Assembly: GCA_044432725.1 (NCBI GenBank)
Contig: JAWXUL010000005.1
Coordinates: forward strand, 75,392-139,391
DNA: 64,000 nucleotides
Origin: JAWXUK01 sp044432725
GTDB taxonomy: Bacteria > Bacillota > Clostridia > Oscillospirales > Oscillospiraceae
Direction: 5' to 3'
Part shown: positions 37,483 to 46,210 of the stretch, piece after piece
How positions within the stretch are numbered: the stretch's first letter is position 1
How the letters are laid out: each line of letters opens with the position of its first letter
Position numbers and translations under genes: made by a program
Notes under the pieces: generated by a model
What the model saw: only the letters and a program-made list of their open reading frames with translations
What the model was told of the DNA's origin: nothing
Databases searched by the model: none

Positions 37483-37925
37483 TCACTGTATCCCCTTGAC
37501 TCCTCCCCAAATATCAATCCCATTTCCATAAACCTCAACTTTTAACTTAAAAATGCCACCCACCTCCGACAATACCTGTGCCGTGGGCAGTCGATCTAAA
37601 ACTGCCTCCACAGACTGTCCGTGATATTCAAAATGCACCGTTCGCAAGGCTCCAGAAAACATAAACTGAACCCGATTTCTAAACTCAACATCACTAAATC
37701 TCTCCGAATAGGGCACATGAAATCTCTCACCAAAACCTTTATAAGCAGAAATCCGATTAATACGAAAGACAGTGGGATAATCCTCCCTATCATCTGACAT
37801 AAAGGCAATGAGATAGAAGTAATACGCTGAAAACATCACGGCAACGGTTTTATTTGATGTGCAAGGCCACTTTTACTAATGTCCTCACCTTTTTTAAAAA
37901 TTTCGTACATCCTCACAGTACCTTT
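37483..37925 (-). pseudogene. WYL-domain regulator with an internal deletion
   Basis: An open stretch (37839 to 37483) matches the C-terminal third of the intact WYL regulator at 49057 closely (for example FRNRVQFM, and HGQSVEAVLDRLPTAQVLSE). Upstream on the minus strand, about 37925-37865, lies the matching N-terminus (MYEIFKKGEDISKSGLAHQ against MYEILNKGEDISKTDLAQE). The two parts are joined with some 430 bp missing and a frame change near 37845. Most of the HTH and all of the central region are gone. Its position at the head of module A mirrors that of the intact gene at the head of module B. Confidence 0.85.
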
Positions 37926-37932
37926 TTTTAAA

Positions 37933-37965
37933 TTTCAAAAACTTTTCAAAAACTTTTCAAAAACC
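37933..37965. repeat. 11-bp tandem repeat
   Basis: Three units of TTTTCAAAAAC in tandem, directly before promoter motif copy 1. Confidence 0.7.
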
Positions 37966-37997
37966 CCAGTATCTGTCCTTCATCTCTGTTATAATAA
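37964..37997 (+). promoter_or_regulatory. Island promoter motif, copy 1 (vWA operon)
   Basis: CCCCAGT then ATCTGTCC (37971-37978), 11 bp, TATAAT (37990-37995). There is no good -35 box at the usual distance, so an activator or a special factor may be needed. ATAGAT / ATCTAT forms a small inverted repeat just downstream. Copies 2 and 3 have identical spacing. Confidence 0.65.
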
Positions 37998-38047
37998 AAG
38001 TATAGATGTGTTAAATCTATCAAAACTTTATTAGGAGGAAGGTAATT

Positions 38048-38662
38048 ATGAAACAAGCAAACAACAATCTGACAGAATTGGTCTTTGTTATCGACAAAAG
38101 TGGCTCTATGGAAGGTTTGGAGAAGGACACCATCGGTGGCTTCAATGCCATGTTGAAAGAACAACAAGCAGAGGTCGGGGAAGCTTATGTGACCACCGTG
38201 TTATTTTCTAGCAATTATACTCTACTTCATGATAGAATCAACATCAAGGGAGTAGAACCCCTCACTGAAAACGATTATCAAGTGGGGGGAGGAACAGCAC
38301 TTTTGGATGCAGTGGGAATGGCAATGCACAAAATTCGCAAAGTCCAGAAACAAACAGCAGCTGAATATCAAGCAGACAATGTACTTTTTGTCATTATTAC
38401 AGATGGAGAGGAAAATTCCAGCCGACAATATACCGCTGAACGTGTGAAAAAAAGAATTGCACGTCAACAAGAAAAATACGGATGGAAATTTATGTTCTTC
38501 GGAGCAAATATGGATGCGGTTCAAGAGGCTGAAAACATTGGAATAGATGCAAAACTTGCCATCAGTTACAGTGCTGATTCCGTGGGTACTGCGTCTAGCT
38601 TCAATCAAATGTCCCAAGTTTCTAGTGCTGTTCGATCAGGAAGTTTTTCTGATTTTATCTGA
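38048..38662 (+). CDS. von Willebrand factor A domain protein
   Basis: A 204-residue protein that is essentially one vWA domain. The metal-ion-dependent adhesion site is complete: D16-K-S18-G-S20, a later threonine in AYVTTVLFS or GGTALLDA, and ITDGEEN. There is no signal peptide, so it acts in the cytoplasm, probably binding a partner protein through the bound metal. Small vWA proteins of this kind are common in phage and defence loci. AGGAGG precedes the ATG. It is first in an operon with the phosphoesterase, 33 bases away, behind island promoter copy 1. Confidence 0.88.
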   Translation: MKQANNNLTELVFVIDKSGSMEGLEKDTIGGFNAMLKEQQAEVGEAYVTTVLFSSNYTLLHDRINIKGVEPLTENDYQVGGGTALLDAVGMAMHKIRKVQKQTAAEYQADNVLFVIITDGEENSSRQYTAERVKKRIARQQEKYGWKFMFFGANMDAVQEAENIGIDAKLAISYSADSVGTASSFNQMSQVSSAVRSGSFSDFI

Positions 38663-38695
38663 TTTTTCGTCCTATAGGAGAAAGGTGGCTATCTA

Positions 38696-39448
38696 ATGAA
38701 TACTTATGTGATGTCGGATATTCATGGGCAATATGAAGCATATCTGGATATTTTAGAACAAATATCATTTGAAAACTTCTCGAAACGAGATAAGCTGTAT
38801 ATTTTAGGTGATGTCATTGACCGTGGTTTGGACAGCATTAAAATATTACAGCACATTAAAAGTAATCAAGACAAAATCAGTTTGCTTATGGGAAATCACG
38901 AACTAATGATGGTGGAAAGTTACCCTTTTCCTAAAATGAAATTATTATACAGTGAAAAGGCAAAATTATGGACAAGAAATGGCGGTGAAACTACCTATGC
39001 TGAATTTAGTGAGTTGTCACGAAATGAACAAGGTGAGATTCTTGATTTTTTAAGGAATTTGCCATATCACAAGATCATTCAAGTGAACAATCAAAAATAC
39101 TACCTTGTCCACGCTATGCCGTATCACGGAAAGACCTCCTCATCCAGTAATGGCATTCTTTCCATGTCAAAAAGAAAGCAAATGCTGTGGGGGATGTTTG
39201 AAAGCTATGAAAATAAGAATGTCACAGTCTTGTTTGGCCATCGCTGTGTGGCTCTTTATGACCCTAAATTTCGAGACAACTTAGAGATACCAGAACATTT
39301 TGAAATTTATCAAGAGGATAATTATATTGCAGTAGACTGTGGCTGTGCATATCGGAATAAATTAAGTAGATTAGGATGTATACGTCTTCAAGATGGGGCG
39401 AAATTTTATGGAAAGCTAAAGAATTTTTCTGATTCTGTCTATTGGTGA
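38696..39448 (+). CDS. Calcineurin-like metallophosphoesterase
   Basis: A 250-residue enzyme with the metallophosphoesterase signature in order: MSDIHGQY (D8, H10), LGDVIDRG, LLMGNHE, then GHR and VDCGCAYRNKLSRL. This order and the C-terminal cysteines match bacterial PrpA/PrpB-like protein serine/threonine phosphatases. With the vWA gene it could form a partner-recognition plus dephosphorylation pair. No kinase gene is adjacent. AGAAAGG precedes the ATG. Confidence 0.88.
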   Translation: MNTYVMSDIHGQYEAYLDILEQISFENFSKRDKLYILGDVIDRGLDSIKILQHIKSNQDKISLLMGNHELMMVESYPFPKMKLLYSEKAKLWTRNGGETTYAEFSELSRNEQGEILDFLRNLPYHKIIQVNNQKYYLVHAMPYHGKTSSSSNGILSMSKRKQMLWGMFESYENKNVTVLFGHRCVALYDPKFRDNLEIPEHFEIYQEDNYIAVDCGCAYRNKLSRLGCIRLQDGAKFYGKLKNFSDSVYW

Positions 39449-39461
39449 GAAAGGAATACTT

Positions 39462-39647
39462 ATGAAACTAAAAATACCTCCCTGTAAAAAATGCCTCTAT
39501 AAATTAGGAATCGTTCAGACATTCGTTGACCCTTGCCCTACTTGTAAAATGAATGGCTATAATATGTTAGATTTTTTCAGCCCTACTGTATTCCGTGGCG
39601 GTGAATCAGAAGAAATAAACTTGAAGGAGTTTGATTATGGCAAATAA
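39462..39647 (+). CDS. Small zinc-ribbon-like protein
   Basis: 61 residues with CKKC near residue 8 and CPTC near residue 26, spaced to bind one zinc ion. The start follows AGAAAGGAA by a few bases and lies 13 bases after the phosphoesterase. Its function is unknown; it is probably the last intact gene of the vWA operon. Confidence 0.6.
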   Translation: MKLKIPPCKKCLYKLGIVQTFVDPCPTCKMNGYNMLDFFSPTVFRGGESEEINLKEFDYGK

Positions 39648-40100
39648 AATTGCGAAAGGTATGAGAAAACAAGTCAGGAAATTAAATCGTTTCACCATAA
39701 AAGTGGCAAACTCCCCCCAAATCTAGCAGTTGCTGTTAAAAAGAAATATATAAAGCATGAAGTTGAGGCAGTGGAAGATAACAACTTCTTTGTAGATTTT
39801 ATGTAACCTATGCCCAGTGATCATTTGGTTGTGAACAGAGGTCCTTTTGACCATCACGGCATTTTTATGGGAAATAGTCAGGTGATACACTTAGCAAGCG
39901 ATAGAAATGTACACATTGACACAATCGAAGATTTCGTCGGTCAAGGCAAAGCGAGAAGAAGAAAAAGCAGAAATAGCTCTGCAAATGACACAGCAGAAGA
40001 AATACTTCGCAGTGCTATGACTTGTATTGAGAGAAAAGATAAGGAATTTAAGTCATGGGAACACTTTGCCAACTGGTGTCGACGAGGAGAAAAATGCTGA
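39637..40100 (+). pseudogene. LRAT-like domain protein, disrupted
   Basis: A first frame from ATG 39637 (MANKIAKGMRKQVRK...) stops at 39726, a second open frame covers about 39670-39805, and a third (39810-40100) encodes an LRAT-type domain: DHLVVNRG, DHHGIFMGNSQVIHLA, and SWEHFANWC. In LRAT/NlpC-like proteins the last motif is NCEHF with the catalytic cysteine; here it is tryptophan. At least two frame breaks plus the lost cysteine make this a non-functional relic. Confidence 0.6.
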
Positions 40101-40323
40101 GATTATTTTGTATCTAAGCTTAAACATTGGGAGATTGCATTTTAGTTATTTTTAAATAAGCAGATTTGATACAACAAATGCTGCAAAGAGCACCCACCCT
40201 ATCCCCTACTTGCCATCCACTAATCCCTATCATTCCTCTTTTTACTTAATCCCTTCCCAAAACCCACTCAGCAGACAACTCCCAACACAAATACGCAGAC
40301 CTTTTCTCTGCCAGTTCATAATT

Positions 40324-40563
40324 CTACTTGCGAAAATCCGCTTTCATCTTCAAATTATGCTTATTTCTATCCAAACTATTGTGAAACTTCTGATAGACTC
40401 TCTGACTTTTTAAAAGCAGAGGGTCTTTTTCTATTTTAGCCTGATTTTTCCGACTAGCACCAATTTTACTACAATGCTTCGTTGCACCCCACAAATAACG
40501 GTCACAATATTTGGAATCCACTCGCCCCACTGGTACAAAGAAAAATCCACAATGCTTGCACAT
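40324..40563 (-). pseudogene. Zinc-finger C-terminal fragment (DUF6076-like)
   Basis: 79 residues with CKHCGFFFVPVGR, YCDR and TKHCSKIGASRK: a treble-clef pattern I associate with the C-terminus of DUF6076-type proteins. No ribosome site or N-terminal domain is present, so it is likely a leftover of a longer gene. The gap 40101-40323 before it shows nothing I can support. Confidence 0.4.
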
Positions 40564-40595
40564 ATGAAAAGTGTAATTATTCGTGACTAAATGAA

Positions 40596-40634
40596 GTGAT
40601 TCATAACGAATTAGTCATTAATGTTATGAATCAC
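40596..40634. repeat. Perfect 12-bp inverted repeat
   Basis: GTGATTCATAAC and GTTATGAATCAC separated by 15 bases, with a nested TGACTAA / TTAGTCA match. There is no T-run, so it could be an operator or a small element relic. Confidence 0.6.
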
Positions 40635-41065
40635 ACGCATTTTAAGAATATCTAGTTGCTTTTCTAGGAGCAAATGACCAATCTGAAAGGAACCTAACTT
40701 GGGGGATAATCGAGTAGTTGAGGGTGCAAACACTTTTTCAAAAGAATGATTGGTGTAATACGATTTCTTCCCAAGTTTTTCATTCAGAGAGTCTAGGACA
40801 AAAAGCTTGTGAATGGGTTTCAATTCCCCTAGATTGTCTAGATTGCCAGATAGAAACTCCAGTTCTGTTGTCGGTTTTCCTTACTTCATCGTTATATCTG
40901 TGAGAAGTGAGCAAGAAACCACCTCAATTATATCGTGGAACTTCTTTAAAGTACAGTAAGGCTCTACACTGCATTCAATCTCTGCTGGAAAATAAATTAT
41001 TTTTTATTTTTGTCCACTCGGTGGTCACTTCTTCTTTGCTATCTCCAAGAAACTGGTTCAATTTT
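40635..41065. other. Gap without a convincing gene
   Basis: A 70-codon minus-strand frame (40823-40611) exists, but it overlaps the inverted repeat, has no ribosome site and has no family I know. I see nothing else. Confidence 0.4.
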
Positions 41066-41113
41066 AAGGCAATACCTCAAAATTCAAAAATGGGAATTAT
41101 GAGGTATTGCCTT
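41066..41113. mobile_element. Short IS5-related hairpin element
   Basis: 48 bp with inverted ends AAGGCAATACCTCA / TGAGGTATTGCCTT around a short AT centre. The same right end occurs in the element at 45820. It forms the last codons of the leucine-rich-repeat gene on the minus strand. Confidence 0.75.
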
Positions 41114-42832
41114 AACAACAATCTTCCCGAAAGGACAGTCCTTCAACGCACCATCTTCCACTCTTGTACCAGAAGAAACCACAACTTCCTCTAAGTTTTT
41201 GCACTCTGTAAAGGCATCTTGCACCAAAACTTTCACAGAACTGGGAATAGTGATTTTTTTCAGATTAGAACAGTCCCAAAAACCACGTTCGTCGATTTCT
41301 AATAGTCCATCAGGCAGAATAATTTCTTGAAATTTAGCTTCAATAAAAGCTTTACAACTAATTCTTTTCACATGAGCAGGCACGACACAAACAGTGTTCG
41401 CCTTAGTAAAATCGAAAAAAATGTTGTTTATGATGACAAACCCATTTTCATCTGCAAGTAACGGGGCATATTTGAATGCCCCTTTGCCAATATCAGTAAT
41501 ATTCTCGTGCAAGTTTACTTCCTTCAAATCAGAACAGCCATAAAAGGCGAAATTCGGAATTTTCTTCACCTGAGGTGGGATCGTGATGGATTGAATCCCA
41601 CTTCTGAAAAATATGCCATAATCATCGGAAGACTGAAGGGGTCCCACACTGTGCTTTACGCCTTGTTTCAGTTCTTTTAATGATTGTGGTAAAGTGATTT
41701 CCTTCAAGTTTTTGCAGTCTGCAAAGGCATAATCATCAATAGAACAAAGTCCTTCTGACAAGGACACGTTTTCTAAGGCAGTGCAATCCGAAAAACAATC
41801 CTTGGGGATTTCTTTTATATTGTCTGGGATATGGATAGTTTTTAGAGAGTCACAGAACTGGAAGCACCCAATGCCCATAGATTCCAGAGATTCTGGAAGA
41901 ATAACTTCCTCTAAAGTTTTAGATCTACAAAAAGTTTCTTTATCCAGATAGCGAATACCTTCCGATAAAACCAGTTTTTTCAGTGGTTCATAGGCTCCAT
42001 TCATTCTATGAAATGTCCCCAAAATTCTCCTTCCATCTGTAAGAGAACTGGGCATGATTGTTTCCGATTTTTCACCTATATAACGTATGATTTCCAGTCC
42101 CTCTTCTAGTTCATTGATCATCCATTTTCGATGAAATTCTCCAAAATTGGAAAGTTCTAATCCAATTTCAACCAGTTGTCGATGCTCTTCGTAAGCTTCT
42201 ATTTCTTGTGTTGTATAGTTTTCTCCTTTGTAATGAAGAAAGCAAGCGGTAACTAGGGTGTTATTTTCAGCAACACTTGCTTCTAAATAATCATTCAACT
42301 CATCCAGTGTTAAGAGAACACCTTCTCTCAGCAAAAAGCTAATTAAACTAGCTTCACCATTTACAAAAATAGTTTCCTTCATGGATATATCCATTGAAAC
42401 ACAATCAATAATCTTCTTTTTATCATTTAAATTCATTGTCGCCCAATTATTTTGAAAATTCAGTAGTATTTTTTGGTTAACATCAAAGAATAAATGCCCT
42501 TGCACCCAAACAGATAAAGACATCTCTTCTATTTCATGACAAATATAAAAATTCCACTCATCAAATTGGGCATTTTCGCTGTGGCAAGTCACTTTTCGCA
42601 AGGAGCGACAGGGACCTATGCCGTGTACTTCAGCCTTTTTTAAAGAGGCAGGGAGAGTCAATTCTTGGATGGAGTTGCACTCCCAGAAGGCACTTTCTTT
42701 GATTAACACCACTGGTTCCCCCTGAAATGTATCAGGAACCACCACTTTTTCTTCTTTTCCAATGTATTTTTTGAGAGCGTACCCATCCTCCATTTTTTCA
42801 AATACAAATTGATTTAAAATATCTTTACTCAT
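41084..42832 (-). CDS. BspA-like leucine-rich-repeat protein, truncated by a hairpin element
   Basis: A 582-residue protein with LRR_5 (BspA/TpLRR) repeats in the N-terminal ~110 residues and from about 260 on. Typical units are EVILPESLESMGIGCFQFC and ALENVSLSEGLCSIDDYAF. A non-LRR helical insert lies at about 120-260. There is no signal peptide, so it is probably cytoplasmic. The last ten residues and stop codon are encoded by the element at 41066-41113, so the natural C-terminus has been lost or replaced. A role in protein binding is likely; nothing more specific can be said. Confidence 0.8.
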   Translation of the reverse strand: MSKDILNQFVFEKMEDGYALKKYIGKEEKVVVPDTFQGEPVVLIKESAFWECNSIQELTLPASLKKAEVHGIGPCRSLRKVTCHSENAQFDEWNFYICHEIEEMSLSVWVQGHLFFDVNQKILLNFQNNWATMNLNDKKKIIDCVSMDISMKETIFVNGEASLISFLLREGVLLTLDELNDYLEASVAENNTLVTACFLHYKGENYTTQEIEAYEEHRQLVEIGLELSNFGEFHRKWMINELEEGLEIIRYIGEKSETIMPSSLTDGRRILGTFHRMNGAYEPLKKLVLSEGIRYLDKETFCRSKTLEEVILPESLESMGIGCFQFCDSLKTIHIPDNIKEIPKDCFSDCTALENVSLSEGLCSIDDYAFADCKNLKEITLPQSLKELKQGVKHSVGPLQSSDDYGIFFRSGIQSITIPPQVKKIPNFAFYGCSDLKEVNLHENITDIGKGAFKYAPLLADENGFVIINNIFFDFTKANTVCVVPAHVKRISCKAFIEAKFQEIILPDGLLEIDERGFWDCSNLKKITIPSSVKVLVQDAFTECKNLEEVVVSSGTRVEDGALKDCPFGKIVVKAIPHNSHF

Positions 42833-43419
42833 GTTTATACCTCTTTCTTCTACCTACGAACCTCTTTGCCGTTGCATATTTTTCATTTTCTTGTTTTTTG
42901 CTTAACTTATTATACCATACAGACGATATATTTTCTAGAAGTAGTTTAGGATTTGGGAACCATTATAATTACAAGGATTTATTCTCTTTGTACTGTCGCC
43001 CCTTTTCAACATCAGCAGTAGGTTTATCTAAGCTTGAATTCCTTCTCATTGACAGAAAACAGGTACCAACCCATGAAATTTCAACCACCTGTTGTTCAAT
43101 ATGACGATTTTTTTTGATAACAAATTTTAAATGTTTCAATTTTGAGGCGATTTTGAAGTATTGCTGCTCATTAAGAAGCATTAAAAATTAGTAAGGATAC
43201 GTAGTTAAAGTAAGGACTAGCATTGGGATATCATCAGCATCATGTGAAAATATAACCATTTTTAAAAAGTTAACTTTTTTGATATAAATACCTTTTTAAC
43301 AAGCTGTATTATGTAAATATAGCTTGTTTTTTTATGTCTTTTGTAGATAGACATAGCATGAATTCTGTGATAATATAAACCCGTAGCAAATACAAAACAA
43401 ATTTTGAAACGAGGTTAGA
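42833..43419. other. Intergenic gap with one terminator
   Basis: Apart from a strong hairpin with T7 at 43298-43333 (AACAAGCT / AGCTTGTT), I see no feature. A 70-codon minus-strand frame (43181-42969) has no ribosome site and no known motif. Confidence 0.45.
43298..43333 (+). terminator. Orphan terminator
   Basis: AACAAGCTGTATT pairs with AATATAGCTTGTT, followed by T7. No intact gene directly precedes it. Confidence 0.75.
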
Positions 43420-44397
43420 ATGATGAAAACAGTATTAGAAGTACGGATTGACAGTAAGGGTTCTCTGTTTCCCATGCCCAAAAATAAGGAAGGTTTTCTT
43501 TTCTTATATGCTTTGGACAAACAACTAACAATGGGGCTTATGCAACGAGACAATACGGAAGCTTACGAAATTTTCGATGTGATGAAAAGCACTTGTATCA
43601 CAGTAAACACTTTGAATGTGATGAGAAAAAGAGGTGTTTCTTTTGATAATGCCCTTAATTATTGCAAAGTGTGGGCAGATACTCTACCGTGGTGTGATTT
43701 ATTGTGTTTCAATAAGAAACATGATTATATCTTTAAAAAGGACTTATTTAGCAACTTCTTTATGGAATCATGGGCAAAATCTCAACTACAGCAAAGAGAA
43801 GAAGGTATGGAAAAATTATATAATACAATCATAACGACCTATATTACGTCTAAGCCAATCGAAGATCGGTCACCTGACGAAACAATGATCTATCAATATT
43901 TGGACTATGCTCTACAAGAGTTAACTGCAAGTTGGGAAGATCTGAATTTGAACTTTATTGCCCCTATTTTCCCAGTTAGTACAAAAGACGAAAGTAAATA
44001 TGGTTCACGTGATCATGAAGATATCATTACCTTCAACTATCTACCCACTTTTGAACTGACGGCAGTATATGAACAAGAATGTAATGGAATCATTCATGGA
44101 CACTTTGATAAAAAAGGTAACTTCGAAATTTTGGATTTAGATACTTGCACTTGTGGAGAAGCAGAATTATTGGGTGATGCGCTTGATTTGTTTGCTGATG
44201 ATGGAGAAAGCAATGATATTTTCGCTGATTTAGAGGACGTATTTTTAGATCTTGAGAACAATGACTCTCTGTTTGAGTATGATGAGGACTTATTTTCAGA
44301 AAGTAATACAGACATTTTTGATTCCTCAAATGACTTTACTACATCAGAGGAAGATGAGGAGATTTTTTGCGTCAAAGAAAATCATTTTTTTAACTAG
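43420..44397 (+). CDS. Unknown protein with a long acidic tail (paralogue 1)
   Basis: 325 residues. Residues 1-250 are paralogous to the protein at 44752. They share the start MMKTxLEV, the motif MPKxKxGy near residue 20, WxxxLPW near residue 90, and a Y-x-x-Y-A-x-x-[ED]L helix near 165. From about 255 the tail is almost all Asp, Glu, Ser, Phe and Leu (for example DDGESNDIFADLEDVFLDLE). No known family, signal or membrane segment. The acidic tail might mimic nucleic acid or bind a basic partner; that is speculation. GAGG precedes the start. Confidence 0.65.
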   Translation: MMKTVLEVRIDSKGSLFPMPKNKEGFLFLYALDKQLTMGLMQRDNTEAYEIFDVMKSTCITVNTLNVMRKRGVSFDNALNYCKVWADTLPWCDLLCFNKKHDYIFKKDLFSNFFMESWAKSQLQQREEGMEKLYNTIITTYITSKPIEDRSPDETMIYQYLDYALQELTASWEDLNLNFIAPIFPVSTKDESKYGSRDHEDIITFNYLPTFELTAVYEQECNGIIHGHFDKKGNFEILDLDTCTCGEAELLGDALDLFADDGESNDIFADLEDVFLDLENNDSLFEYDEDLFSESNTDIFDSSNDFTTSEEDEEIFCVKENHFFN

Positions 44398-44412
44398 ATA
44401 GAGGGCAAGGAT

Positions 44413-44697
44413 ATGGACGATGATGACGATTATTTTGAGGAAGAGGAAAACAATATGATAAATAATAACATGAATTTCAATAAAAAGAACCCAAAGAGTC
44501 AAATCGTTTCCTTTGATAACGACTGTCAATTAATTGATGAAAGAGATGAAGCTGCCATTGCTCTTTACGAAATGTTTGGATCTGATAGCGATGATTTTTT
44601 TGAATTTTATGATGAGTTTACAAAAAAAGACACAAGTGAATCAATAGATACAGGTGAAAACACAAGTTTTTTCCACAAAGACAAAGACCAAAACTAA
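44413..44697 (+). CDS. Very acidic small protein
   Basis: 94 residues starting MDDDDDYFEEEENN, strongly acidic overall, 16 bases after paralogue 1. A GGGCAAGGA-type site precedes it. The composition resembles the tail of paralogue 1 and could be a split-off or degraded part of a longer acidic protein. No domain recognised. Confidence 0.5.
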   Translation: MDDDDDYFEEEENNMINNNMNFNKKNPKSQIVSFDNDCQLIDERDEAAIALYEMFGSDSDDFFEFYDEFTKKDTSESIDTGENTSFFHKDKDQN

Positions 44698-44751
44698 CAC
44701 AGCTACCAAGAAAATAACAAACACTATTTAAGTTAATATGGAGGAATCGTC

Positions 44752-45486
44752 ATGATGAAAACAAAATTAGAAGTAGAACAAAGGGTATTTGTAATGCCCA
44801 AAGACAAACAAGGTTACTTTCACCGTTATGGTATTGAAGAGTTCACGCAATTACAAGAGGAGGACATGCAGCGAGTTGTTGCCTCTGTACAGTTTGTAGA
44901 AAAGCTGGTGAACATCCTACAAATTCAAAGAAAAACCAGCCTTTCTTGGGAAGAATCTCATGAGTATTGGAACAAATGGAGGGGAAACTTGCCATGGGAG
45001 GGCGTTGTTCCTCCTTCTGACTGTGGACGTTCCGTGATCAGTCTAGAGGATCTGCATGATTATTTGGGGGCAGACTTTTTGCCAAACTTGCCACAAACCC
45101 ATCTTTTCCAACGAGATAAAGCATTGAACCACTTGGGTGAGGCTTTATTTGAGATTTATTTAGAAAAAGAAGAAATTTCCGTGGATATGGCGGACATTGG
45201 ACACTTATATTTGAAATATGTGGTCTATGCAGTCAGTGATTTATGTCGTTGTTGGGATGAAACTTCCTTGCAATATGTGTCGCCTTTGTACCGCACGGCT
45301 TCTTTGGAGGAAGAAAGTTTCGGCGAACTTAGTCAATTTTACTTTGCGAATTTTTGTTATCCTGTAGAAATTGCAGATGTATATTCTCCTGAAACAAAGG
45401 AAATGAGCCAAGGGTTTTATAATTTAGAGGGTAATTTCCAGATGAATCCCAGTGATTTTCAACCATGGAGCCTGAAAAACGTCTAG
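44752..45486 (+). CDS. Unknown protein (paralogue 2)
   Basis: 244 residues with the same layout as the first 250 of the protein at 43420 (MMKTKLEVE, VMPKDKQGYF, WRGNLPWEG, YLKYVVYAVSDLCRCWDE) but without the acidic tail. GGAGG precedes the ATG. The pair and the acidic protein form one likely operon. The family is unknown to me; the two paralogues may form a heterocomplex. Confidence 0.65.
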   Translation: MMKTKLEVEQRVFVMPKDKQGYFHRYGIEEFTQLQEEDMQRVVASVQFVEKLVNILQIQRKTSLSWEESHEYWNKWRGNLPWEGVVPPSDCGRSVISLEDLHDYLGADFLPNLPQTHLFQRDKALNHLGEALFEIYLEKEEISVDMADIGHLYLKYVVYAVSDLCRCWDETSLQYVSPLYRTASLEEESFGELSQFYFANFCYPVEIADVYSPETKEMSQGFYNLEGNFQMNPSDFQPWSLKNV

Positions 45487-45592
45487 TACAAACGATGGTA
45501 TTGGGGAGGAAGTGCTTTCCCTTTGTTTGGAATGCTACTTGTATTTTATGGGAATTTGTGCTACGATGGAGGGAAAAAGGGAGGGGATTTTT

Positions 45593-46193
45593 ATGGGAAC
45601 TATTGGTGATATGACGTTGGAGGAGTTTGTAAATTGGTACCAGGCAGATAATCAGCATAGTCTTCTGACATCAAAAAACCTCAAGAATCTTTATGAAGTA
45701 TATGCTCTTCTTTATTATTTTGTGGAAAAAACAGACATCACAAAAAAACTTGAAGAGTTGGTAGGCATTACAGAGGGGGCCATTAATCAGGGGTTAAGCA
45801 ATTTTGCAAATAAACATTCAAGGCAACACCTCACAATCCCTCATTCCCGACTTTAGGAAAAATAAGCCCCTCAAATTCGCAAAAAATCTACCACGGGCAC
45901 TTCCTTTGGTCGTCGGCAATCCACCAAGGATTACACTCGATTTTTAACTTTTCGAGCGACCTTGGAAGTCCCTTTAGGGAGAACTGATTTTCCTCAAAAT
46001 TCAAAAATGGGAATTATGAGGTATTGCCTTAAGAAAAAATAGAGCACAGGGCAGAGGTTTTGCAGGTATTACAAAGGGAATTTCTCTTAATATAACCAGA
46101 AACACTATAGATAATCTAATAAAAGAATATGTCAAAGATGGCTTGCTCAATGCCGAAGTAATGAAAAAAAACGACTGGTTAAAAAATTTTTAA
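45593..46193 (+). pseudogene. Small protein gene split by a hairpin element
   Basis: The frame from ATG 45593 (GGGAGGGG upstream) encodes MGTIGDMTLEEFVNWYQAD... for ~76 codons up to the element at 45820. On the other side (46031-46193) an open stretch continues with GRGFAGITKGISLNITRNTI and KEYVKDGLLNAEVMKKNDW, then a stop. Removing the 211-bp element would join them into a ~130-residue protein. The second half looks like a DNA-binding helical domain; I cannot name it. Confidence 0.6.
45820..46030. mobile_element. 211-bp IS5-related miniature element
   Basis: Ends AAGGCAACACCTCA (45820-45833) and TGAGGTATTGCCTT (46017-46030) are inverted copies with one or two mismatches. It has no coding capacity. 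The right 35 bases are nearly identical to those of the 48-bp element at 41066. The element interrupts the gene at 45593. Confidence 0.8.
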
Positions 46194-46210
46194 AATACAG
46201 GAGAATCACT

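Noticed and set aside
42969..43181. 70-codon minus-strand frame as a gene
   Set aside because: No ribosome site, no motif, and it lies in a decayed gap.
44413..44697. Anti-CRISPR protein
   Set aside because: Acidity alone is not enough; there is no Aca-type regulator next to it and no known family match.
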